Source of the DNA: a virus
Length of the DNA: 53,867 nucleotides
Strand: one strand, 5' to 3'
IMG/VR virus record: IMGVR_UViG_3300016457_000057
Coordinates: 1-53,867 of that record
This document shows positions 32,405 to 39,153 of the stretch, piece after piece; the first letter of the stretch is position 1, and every line of letters starts with the position of its first letter. A program made the position numbers and the translations under genes. The notes below the pieces were generated by a model that saw nothing but the letters and a program-made list of their open reading frames with translations, did no database searches and was not told where the DNA came from.

Positions 32405-33593
32405 GATAACATTTCTGGGTTCTAAGGGTATGATTGAGGAAAGTTCCCCTCATCACAAACTGAGAACAGGTATTGTAGTCGAGACTCGCAGAGCGCGTTT
32501 CCAAATTGACTGTGGTGAAGAGGAGTTCTTTGATAACCTTAAGGACGTGGATTTTTTGTATGTAAGTCATTGTTATGATGAGAAGACTGAAGTTTTTACT
32601 AATCGTGGCTGGAAGAGGTTTACTGAGTTAAGTAGTTCGGATTACGTCGCGACATTGGATGAGGACGATCGATTAGTGTTTGAGAAGCCTATAGATTATA
32701 TTGAGCAAGATTACACTGGGTTAATGTATTACTTGAGTACGGATTTTTTGAATATGATGGTGACTCCTAATCACAATTTGTATATTTCGGAGAACTTTGA
32801 TGACCCTTCCTTTTCTCTTATCCCTGCCGCGAGGTGTTTTGGGCGCCCTAAGATGTTTACGTGCTCTTTTAAATGTGAACAACACGATACTTCTCTGGCA
32901 CAAGCAGTTTTTTCTGACAGTCGTTCCTCTACCGCTAAGTCAGTAACCTCCGGTAGTCAAGAGTCCTGGGTTCCTTACGACGGGAAAGTTTACTGTGTTA
33001 CTTTACCCGAGTACACTAGGCATATACTGTTGACTCGCCGTGAGGGTAAAGTGTGCTTTTCCGGGAACTCACACCCAGATCATGTAAGTGGCTTAAAACA
33101 CAAGGAAATTCCGACGACGTTGGTGTCTACGTCGCTCGTTCGACGTCAATTAGTCCGTAATTGGAAGGTCACTCCTACTCTTTTTTCTTCACTTCCTTTT
33201 GAGTACGAAGATGTGTCGTTAAAAGCTGTTTCTTGTTTTCACTCTATTCGATGTCCTATGTGGGGTGTTGTAATAAATAACGAATTGGGTATCTTTACGG
33301 ATGTTATACGACCACGTGCTGGCTGGGGGATTCTCAAGGGACTCCGAGTTTACATTGGTGATGGCTCCGCGATTAACCATCCCATAATCCGCGTTAAGGA
33401 AAAGGGAGGAGAACCGTTCGGGCACACTTGTATGAAATCTCAACTCCGATATGCTTCTCAATTGAATTGGCAAACAGTTGTTTTTACTCATCTTGGCCGC
33501 CAGCCTGTTTTGAAAGGTGATGAGAGAGTGAGAGAAATTCTCGGTGTGGAGGATTTAATTATTGCGAAGGATGGACTTACAATCGAAGTTTGA
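32394..33593 (+). CDS. MBL-fold metallohydrolase interrupted by an intein
   Basis: 399 residues before splicing, 233 after, from GTG after GAAAGGGGG. The metallo-beta-lactamase motif HxHxDH is split: His59 is the last residue before the intein, and SHPDHVSG follows it. Downstream ligands lie in SCFHSIRC, FTDV and VFTHLGRQ. Unspliced protein cannot bind metals normally. Substrates of the fold range from RNA ends to small esters, and no subtype can be fixed. Confidence 0.85.
   Translation: MKYKITFLGSKGMIEESSPHHKLRTGIVVETRRARFQIDCGEEEFFDNLKDVDFLYVSHCYDEKTEVFTNRGWKRFTELSSSDYVATLDEDDRLVFEKPIDYIEQDYTGLMYYLSTDFLNMMVTPNHNLYISENFDDPSFSLIPAARCFGRPKMFTCSFKCEQHDTSLAQAVFSDSRSSTAKSVTSGSQESWVPYDGKVYCVTLPEYTRHILLTRREGKVCFSGNSHPDHVSGLKHKEIPTTLVSTSLVRRQLVRNWKVTPTLFSSLPFEYEDVSLKAVSCFHSIRCPMWGVVINNELGIFTDVIRPRAGWGILKGLRVYIGDGSAINHPIIRVKEKGGEPFGHTCMKSQLRYASQLNWQTVVFTHLGRQPVLKGDERVREILGVEDLIIAKDGLTIEV
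32571..33068 (+). mobile_element. Mini-intein in the MBL-fold gene (166 residues)
   Basis: Block A is CYDEKTEVFTNRGWK (Cys60 of the precursor). Block B is VTPNHNLYI, block F is YDGKVYCVTLPEYTRHILL, and block G is VCFSGN followed by Ser+1. The penultimate residue is Gly instead of the usual His, a known variation in mini-inteins. There is no room for a homing endonuclease. It is clearly related to the intein in the portal fusion gene. Confidence 0.9.
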
Positions 33594-33801
33594 GTCAGAG
33601 GTGCCGAAGTACAGACATCGAACACGAAAACGTAGAATTCCTGTTTACTATCGACTTAGAAGGGAGTACCGAAGTAGGGTACCGTGGTTTCGTGAGTGGG
33701 CCGTTCTAAAACGTTATGTCACCGTGGATGATGCTGAAAAAGCTGTTAAGGTCTTGAACGCTAAGGATAAGTGGTTTGAATATAGTTTAGATCCTTATTA
33801 A
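33571..33801 (+). CDS. Small basic hypothetical protein
   Basis: 76 residues, very rich in Arg/Lys and Tyr (KYRHRTRKRRIPVYYRLRRE). It starts inside the end of the MBL gene and is followed 10 bases later by the zincin gene. It could bind nucleic acid or be a virion protein. No family was recognised. Confidence 0.55.
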   Translation: MDLQSKFESEVPKYRHRTRKRRIPVYYRLRREYRSRVPWFREWAVLKRYVTVDDAEKAVKVLNAKDKWFEYSLDPY

Positions 33802-33811
33802 GGAGATTGGC

Positions 33812-34810
33812 GTGAAATTTAGAGTCCCTCCTGAGTGGATTGAGAAATGGATTACCAAGGGCGGACGTAGAGTTCCGATTATTAAAAAGGAGTTCCGCCA
33901 AGCTTTCTTGTGGACTTTCGCCTTTGCCAGGAAGTCTCCTCTTCGAGTTGTTGACTCCCGGTCTATTAATGAAACGCTAGAAGGGGCGGGCTTCGAGACT
34001 TTTAGGTTTCTCGAGAACGTTGCAGCGCCTCATCCCGAAGTCCGCAGGAAAGTCCTTCCTCAGGCTGATGCATTTTTGAATTTTTTTATTGGGAGTGCTG
34101 AGAGTGAAAGAGCATTTCGTAATGTAAGTTTATCCTTTCATCGTTATACGTCGTCTGCTCCAATAGGGTGTTATGTTGATGCCTATATTCTTAGGTCGAC
34201 GGGGAAAATTGAAAGAGAGCTCACACAACAGTGCCTTGAACAATTTTCCGCAAATGATCGTGTCCATCTCAGACACGTTCTGGGAATTACTCTTCCTAAG
34301 GTTCAAAGGGTTCCTTCTGAGGTTAAGGATCTTGCTGAGTACGCGTTTCCGCAAGGATCGGGGGCTATTAGTATGCTAGTGTACTCCCCTAGGCGGCGTG
34401 ATGTTCCTTATGATCTTACTTTTCTCCATGAATGCGGTCATTTTGTTCAGAGTCAGCTTGCTACTCGGGCTCCTGATTATTATGTAGAATTTGGTCGAAG
34501 TGTTTATGCTCCTTACCTTCAGAGAGTTTTGCCTGAAGCTGTACAGCTCTTTCAGCAAGCTACTAAGCATTATGGTTCGGTACGCCCTTCAGTTAGGCGT
34601 AATTTTGTGAGGTTGCAGTTTTATCGGGCTTTAATGGACGACCCTTTTAACACGTCCGTGATATCAATTCCCAGCCTTCAAAGTCCAGAAGAGGGCTTTT
34701 CTGAGGCTTTTTCGCTTTTTGCACATTCAAATCTTCAGCATCGTAGGTTTCTTAGACTTAAGTGGCCTGAGGCACGTGACTATTTTGCTACTTTGGAAGG
34801 AGTACTGTGA
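33812..34810 (+). CDS. Zincin-type metalloprotease-like protein with WITxxGR motif
   Basis: 332 residues from GTG after AAGGAGATT. FLHECGHFVQ is an HExxH zinc motif, and the third ligand is likely the Glu in EGFSEAFSLF further on (a gluzincin-like layout). The N-terminus reads EKWITKGGRRVPIIKKE, matching the ATP-grasp protein. The zincin half resembles the C-terminal part of the portal fusion (both have HExGH, then YxxVLP and ES/GF-S/A-E-A/LF). It may be packaged in the virion and act on a host protein at entry. Confidence 0.65.
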   Translation: MKFRVPPEWIEKWITKGGRRVPIIKKEFRQAFLWTFAFARKSPLRVVDSRSINETLEGAGFETFRFLENVAAPHPEVRRKVLPQADAFLNFFIGSAESERAFRNVSLSFHRYTSSAPIGCYVDAYILRSTGKIERELTQQCLEQFSANDRVHLRHVLGITLPKVQRVPSEVKDLAEYAFPQGSGAISMLVYSPRRRDVPYDLTFLHECGHFVQSQLATRAPDYYVEFGRSVYAPYLQRVLPEAVQLFQQATKHYGSVRPSVRRNFVRLQFYRALMDDPFNTSVISIPSLQSPEEGFSEAFSLFAHSNLQHRRFLRLKWPEARDYFATLEGVL

Positions 34811-35049
34811 TGACTGAATTCGACCCAATTCGGTGGCTGTCCAAGTATCGAGCAAAACATCTCGGAGAAGATCACTTCTCCCTGTGCTCTTTTTGTAAAC
34901 ATTTCCGTGAGGATTGTACTTGTGTAGCGTTTCCCAAAGGAATTCCAGGAAAGTACTTGTTCTTTGATGTCTATCACCTTGAGAAAGATCCTTCTCAGAA
35001 AGGGGATGCTGTATTTGAATTGTCTTCTCGTTTTGTGAAGGAGAAGTAA
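34810..35049 (+). CDS. Small Cys-rich hypothetical protein
   Basis: 79 residues from the ATG of GTGATGA, overlapping the preceding stop. CSFCKHFREDCTC could bind zinc. No family was recognised. The next gene starts two bases after its stop. Confidence 0.55.
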   Translation: MTEFDPIRWLSKYRAKHLGEDHFSLCSFCKHFREDCTCVAFPKGIPGKYLFFDVYHLEKDPSQKGDAVFELSSRFVKEK

Positions 35050-35051
35050 CT

Positions 35052-36020
35052 ATGCTGAAGATTTTATATATTTGTAAAGACTTTACTAACTGGATTGGAC
35101 ATGGACATCTAGCCTTTAAGAAAGCTCTTGCTAAAGTTGCTGATGTTACTTTTCATCACAAGCCCTGTCACGTACCTACGCTATTGAAGGAGCTCGCTGA
35201 CAAAGGGAAAACTTTTGATCTACTCATGTTGGGTGAAGCTCCTCCAGTAACTCCTCCTTTGACAGGGCTAGCTGAGATTAAGCTTCCTAAGGTAGTTCAC
35301 TATTGGGATGTTCATGCTTATCAGAGAGATCGGCTCCTGTTTATCAAGGAGAATAAAATCGACTTTGTGGTAGTAAAGTTTAAAGAAGGGACGCTCAAGT
35401 TGTTTCCTCGACTCCTTGATGTAGTTCCTTGTGAGTGGTTACCTATTGGAGTTGACACTCACGTGTTTAAGAAATGGTCTCAAACGAAGACCATAGACAT
35501 CTTACTAACCGGAGCTATTCTCCCTGATGTTTATCCTATGAGAACATCTTATTTACGTACGTTTAAGGGGTACCCTGGTTTTGTACACGTCCCTCATCCT
35601 GGTTATGGTCACTTTGATTCACGAACTGCGATTGTTCATGATACCTACGCGAAGCTTTTGAACTCAGCTAAAGTTTGCCCTACTTGTGGTAGTATCTACA
35701 ATTACTCCATTCAGAAGTTCTTCGAGATTCCCGCGTCTTTTTCTCTTTTGGCAGCTCCACCTATTAACGACATTGTAGAACTTGGGTACGTTCCAGATAA
35801 ACACTTTTTGCCCGTCTCACCAACTTCCTTTGAGGATAAAATTCTCTCAGTGTTAAGGGACGAAGACCGCTTAGTTGAGATTACGACACGAGGGTATAGA
35901 TTAGTTCGTAAGTTCCACAGTGTCGATGTGAGAGCAAAGCAGTTTGTTAACTTGATGTGTAGAGCTGTATTGGGCGTTAAGCAGCCATTTGATGGGTTAA
36001 GGGAGTTTTCTCTGAGGTGA
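35052..36020 (+). CDS. GT-B (CgeB-like) glycosyltransferase
   Basis: 322 residues. The layout fits GT4/CgeB-like enzymes: an N-terminal half with YICKDFTNWIGHGHLAFKKAL and KVVHYWDVHA, then LPIGVDTHVFKKW, and a C-terminal donor-binding half (IQKFFEIPASFSLLAAP). It overlaps the following SDR-like gene by four bases. It is part of the accessory sugar-modifying block and probably transfers a sugar to a phage glycan, DNA base or host surface. Confidence 0.65.
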   Translation: MLKILYICKDFTNWIGHGHLAFKKALAKVADVTFHHKPCHVPTLLKELADKGKTFDLLMLGEAPPVTPPLTGLAEIKLPKVVHYWDVHAYQRDRLLFIKENKIDFVVVKFKEGTLKLFPRLLDVVPCEWLPIGVDTHVFKKWSQTKTIDILLTGAILPDVYPMRTSYLRTFKGYPGFVHVPHPGYGHFDSRTAIVHDTYAKLLNSAKVCPTCGSIYNYSIQKFFEIPASFSLLAAPPINDIVELGYVPDKHFLPVSPTSFEDKILSVLRDEDRLVEITTRGYRLVRKFHSVDVRAKQFVNLMCRAVLGVKQPFDGLREFSLR

Positions 36021-37093
36021 GAATCGCAATTCTAGGGGCAGACGGCTACTTAGGTTTTGCACTTTCACATCATTTGCTTAGAGAAGGGCACTCTGTACTA
36101 GGCGTTGACAATTTAAAGCGGGAGTCTTTAGTAGAGGCGACCTCCTCTTATTCGATTATTCGTCACTCTTTTGAGTCCTTAAAAGATTTACAGACTGTTG
36201 AGTTAGATGTTACAGATTCCGCTGCCTTACGTGACCGATTGGAGAAGTTTGAGCCTGATTTGATTGTCGACTTATCCCGGTTATACAGCCCAGCCCTTTT
36301 TCAGCAGCGAGACCAATTGCTTTGTGTTACTAACCTTTACAACACCATTTCGGTTGTAAATACACTAGCTTCGTCCGCTTTACGTAACGTTCCTTTATTT
36401 GTGGTAACCGATCTAAACTCCTATTATCCCTCACAACTACCGGTTCCAGAAGGTCCGTTATTGATTCACCACAATGAGCTTGAGGATTTTTTACCTTTTC
36501 CATTGAAAGGGGACTCTCTTAATCAGTGTACTGAAGCCTTTGTTCAAATTTTCTTAACATATGCTCGTAACCACTTAAAACTCAAGTTAGTCGATCTCCG
36601 TGTAGGTTCTGTGTATGGTGTGTATCCAAGTGAGGAACCACTTCATCGATTGCACGTTGACAAGTTTCATAGTACCGTCATTAACTACTATTGCGCCCGA
36701 GGCGTCCGTCAAGGGATCGTAAATGTGCCTCAGGAGGGTTACTATACTATTATCTCGTTGAATCAATTTGTTGAGAGTTTTACTTACTTGTTGACTAAGA
36801 AGGTGGACAAACCCATTGTTCATTTGTTCGATCGGCTGGTCAGCTTTCAGGATTTGATTTATAAGATAAAACATGTTTTTGCGGAGGATTTTGGGTATAG
36901 ACTACGAATTGGGTTCTTTCGTACTAAAACATTTGAGTTTACTTGGCCACAGTTTGTCCACATTGAAAGGGAACTCTTGAGTGATTGTTTCTTAAGTGAT
37001 ACAATTGAGCTTGAGGATGATTTGAGAACGTTGATCGATGTGTGCTTCAGGAATAAGAAGAAAATCACTTCGTTACCTCGTTCTTTGTGGTAG
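36017..37093 (+). CDS. SDR-type nucleotide-sugar epimerase/dehydratase-like protein
   Basis: 358 residues from GTG overlapping the previous stop. GADGYLGFALSHHLL is the NAD-binding glycine motif (GxxGxxG), with VDN and LDVTD following as in extended SDRs, and LRVGSVYGVYP late. The expected catalytic YxxxK is not seen (the corresponding area reads GDSLNQCTEAF). So it may not epimerise by the usual route, or may be a binding protein. Context suggests a sugar-nucleotide substrate. Confidence 0.6.
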   Translation: MRIAILGADGYLGFALSHHLLREGHSVLGVDNLKRESLVEATSSYSIIRHSFESLKDLQTVELDVTDSAALRDRLEKFEPDLIVDLSRLYSPALFQQRDQLLCVTNLYNTISVVNTLASSALRNVPLFVVTDLNSYYPSQLPVPEGPLLIHHNELEDFLPFPLKGDSLNQCTEAFVQIFLTYARNHLKLKLVDLRVGSVYGVYPSEEPLHRLHVDKFHSTVINYYCARGVRQGIVNVPQEGYYTIISLNQFVESFTYLLTKKVDKPIVHLFDRLVSFQDLIYKIKHVFAEDFGYRLRIGFFRTKTFEFTWPQFVHIERELLSDCFLSDTIELEDDLRTLIDVCFRNKKKITSLPRSLW

Positions 37094-37104
37094 GAGGAAA
37101 GAGT

Positions 37105-37992
37105 ATGAGAGTCCTAATCTTGGACGATGAGGCGCCAGTAAGGGACTTTTTTAAGTCTTTCCTCGAGAGTAGTTTTGACAATTGTGAGTGTTATACTTGC
37201 GGTTCAGTTCAAGAGTTTAAGAAGTTAAATACTGAAGTCAATCCCGATTTCTACATCCTTGACGTTGTCCTACTCAATGGGCAAGTGTTCTCAGCGGTGG
37301 ACCAGTTTGACCCTGCACGGGCGATACTTGTGACAGGTTACGATTCGGATAGAGTTCGTAAAATCGCCCGCGTATATGGGTTTCACGGGGTTCTTCCCAA
37401 GCCTGTAAATGGAGACGTGTTGAAAAGTATGCTGGATTCTTTGGTATTGAGGGTGAGCCCCCGCTTACGGTCTAGAGTTCAGGATTTAATGGGCGTTTTC
37501 CCGAAACTGTTTGAAGTTCTTGCAAAGAGTTTGGTTAGTGGGCAGAAAGTGCAAGAATGTGTTGAGATAGTTGGTAAAGCTCTTAACGCAACAGTGATAG
37601 TTTCCCCATTTGAACAAGGTGGTATGATTAGTTTCCCTTTGTTTGCATACTTTAAAGAGGGCGAACCTAAAATGCCCCGACGATTTAAGTTACCTAAAGG
37701 TTGGTTTGATCAGTTGTTGAACGGGAAATTTGTTACCTGTTTCGAACAGGGACTCGACGAGCTTGGCATCGATGTTAAGAGGGCTTTAGCATTTCCTATC
37801 AAGGGCGAAGGTATAGGTCAATGGGGTTTCTTCTTGACTTATGATGATAAGGATGCTCCTTATTCTCAAGAGGAAATTACGTTCGTGAAGTGTGTTACGG
37901 ATATTCTTGCTCTTGCATTACTCCGGCTACGTCATAATACTACTCTCGAGACTGTGCTTCGCAACGCCATTACGAAGGTGAGTGCTTTTTGA
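37105..37992 (+). CDS. Response regulator with receiver domain plus GAF-like domain
   Basis: 295 residues from ATG after TAGGAGGAA. The receiver domain has the acidic pair Asp7-Asp8, phosphoacceptor Asp53 (YILDVVLLNG), the Thr/Ser switch in LVTGYDSD and the Lys in LPKPVNG. Residues about 140-280 resemble a GAF-type sensor (SYSQEEITFVKCVTDILALAL end). No kinase or DNA-binding domain was seen. A phage-borne receiver could tap a host two-component pathway. The next gene overlaps it and codes for a membrane protein. Confidence 0.75.
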   Translation: MRVLILDDEAPVRDFFKSFLESSFDNCECYTCGSVQEFKKLNTEVNPDFYILDVVLLNGQVFSAVDQFDPARAILVTGYDSDRVRKIARVYGFHGVLPKPVNGDVLKSMLDSLVLRVSPRLRSRVQDLMGVFPKLFEVLAKSLVSGQKVQECVEIVGKALNATVIVSPFEQGGMISFPLFAYFKEGEPKMPRRFKLPKGWFDQLLNGKFVTCFEQGLDELGIDVKRALAFPIKGEGIGQWGFFLTYDDKDAPYSQEEITFVKCVTDILALALLRLRHNTTLETVLRNAITKVSAF

Positions 37993-38281
37993 AGTAACGG
38001 TGGACTTAAGGAATCTCTCTACAGTCGAAGAATTGTTGGTTGAACTAGTACGAGGGAATACGTCTGCCACGGAGAAGTTAGTTGAGCGGGTGACTGTGAT
38101 TGAACGTAAGGCAGAAAGTCTGTGTGAAAATCAAACTTCTGTTGTGTCGAGTGTGACTGAAGTTAAACTCCGAGTAGATGATATTTGGCGTATTTTACGG
38201 AGTTTGTTCATTAAAGTTATCCTAGTTTGTGGCTCCGTTTGTGCGATTAGTTTCGTGTTAGGATATCTTTTAAAAGGATAG
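37982..38281 (+). CDS. XhlA-like small membrane protein
   Basis: 99 residues from GTG after AAGGTGAG. A helical N-terminus with heptad-like residues (TEKLVERVTVIERKAESLCE), then one C-terminal membrane segment (LFIKVILVCGSVCAISFVLG). The shape matches haemolysin XhlA-type and other phage holin-associated proteins. It ends two bases before the end of the leftward nucleotidyltransferase. Confidence 0.5.
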   Translation: MLFEVTVDLRNLSTVEELLVELVRGNTSATEKLVERVTVIERKAESLCENQTSVVSSVTEVKLRVDDIWRILRSLFIKVILVCGSVCAISFVLGYLLKG

Positions 38282-38283
38282 GA

Positions 38284-39075
38284 TTACATCTCCGTGATCT
38301 TGAAAGAGACCTTCCGCAGTGTTAGATCGTACACCGGAATACAGTTTTGGTGTACTCCCCCCTTTAGCGCTTTAATCTCTGGCCTCTCTTCTACCGGGAA
38401 CATTCTCTGTAGTCTAATATAAAGAGGAACGAAGTAGTAAATAGGTATTTTGGGTATTAAGAAGAGATGATATGCAGGTGCGTAGTGTATAAAGTTTTTG
38501 ATAAGTGTCTGTTTTTCGGGTAAGTCGTTGACTATTTTGTGAAGATCAATGGAAATTGGGTTGGTATAGTTTTTAGGGTACATAGGCGCGTACTTCCTAC
38601 TCAAGACCGGCGGTGTGAGCTCTAAATTGTAGATGGGAGCGAACGTTGAGAAAGGTGTTCCGTAGTATGCGTTTGACCAGTGAACATAAGTTGGTAGAAA
38701 TTTTTCGAGGACTTGTTTGGTCACTCTGGCGATTGGGTCTTCTTCAATCTTGAGAGGAGTGAAGACCATAAAATCGAGATCGTGCGGTGTTCCGTAGAAG
38801 ACTGATCCTGTTACGATCACGTAGGGGTTTTTGATCTGGAAAGGTAACATCCTGTTCAAACTTCTTTTTACTTTATGAGCGTTTACCCCTCTCTTACGCA
38901 GTTCTCTGACTATTAAGCTGTCGAGTTTCATAAGCTGCGATAGAGTCAAACCCCCGACTTTCCCTCCTTTTTTTCGGGCCTTTTTAATCAGGGCTACTAC
39001 AATTGAGTGCTTAAAAAGCAGGTCTTTAGTAGGGATTTTTGATAAATCGGCCCCTAAAAGCTGAGTTACTTTCAT
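38284..39075 (-). CDS. Nucleotidyltransferase-fold protein
   Basis: 263 residues from ATG after AAGGAG on the complementary strand. VTGSVFYGTPHDLDFMVFTP matches the GS-x(8)-DxD motif of the DNA pol-beta superfamily. There is an N-terminal helical region rich in Lys/Arg. Relatives include antitoxin MNT, CCA-like and aminoglycoside-type transferases. It is a lone leftward gene under its own strong promoter, as expected for a regulator, anti-host or superinfection-related gene. Confidence 0.65.
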   Translation of the reverse strand: MKVTQLLGADLSKIPTKDLLFKHSIVVALIKKARKKGGKVGGLTLSQLMKLDSLIVRELRKRGVNAHKVKRSLNRMLPFQIKNPYVIVTGSVFYGTPHDLDFMVFTPLKIEEDPIARVTKQVLEKFLPTYVHWSNAYYGTPFSTFAPIYNLELTPPVLSRKYAPMYPKNYTNPISIDLHKIVNDLPEKQTLIKNFIHYAPAYHLFLIPKIPIYYFVPLYIRLQRMFPVEERPEIKALKGGVHQNCIPVYDLTLRKVSFKITEM

Positions 39076-39084
39076 ACTTACTCC

Positions 39085-39113
39085 TTGCACTAGTTGGTTG
39101 GTTCTAGTATAAA
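39085..39113 (+). promoter_or_regulatory. Promoter for the rightward late (virion) operon
   Basis: TTGCAC (39085-39090), 17-base spacer, TATAAA (39108-39113). The predicted start is near 39120, 30-35 bases before the portal GTG at 39154 with GAGGAGG. It overlaps the leftward promoter below in its -10 region. Confidence 0.65.
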
Positions 39114-39134
39114 GGTAAGGAGACGCCGAGTCAA
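39106..39134 (-). promoter_or_regulatory. Promoter for the leftward nucleotidyltransferase
   Basis: Read on the complementary strand: TTGACT (39134-39129), 17-base spacer, TATACT (39111-39106), close to consensus. The gene starts at 39075. Its -10 shares four bases (39108-39111) with the rightward -10, so RNA polymerase can occupy only one of the two at a time. Confidence 0.7.
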
Positions 39135-39153
39135 CCCGTAGAGGAGGAAGACT

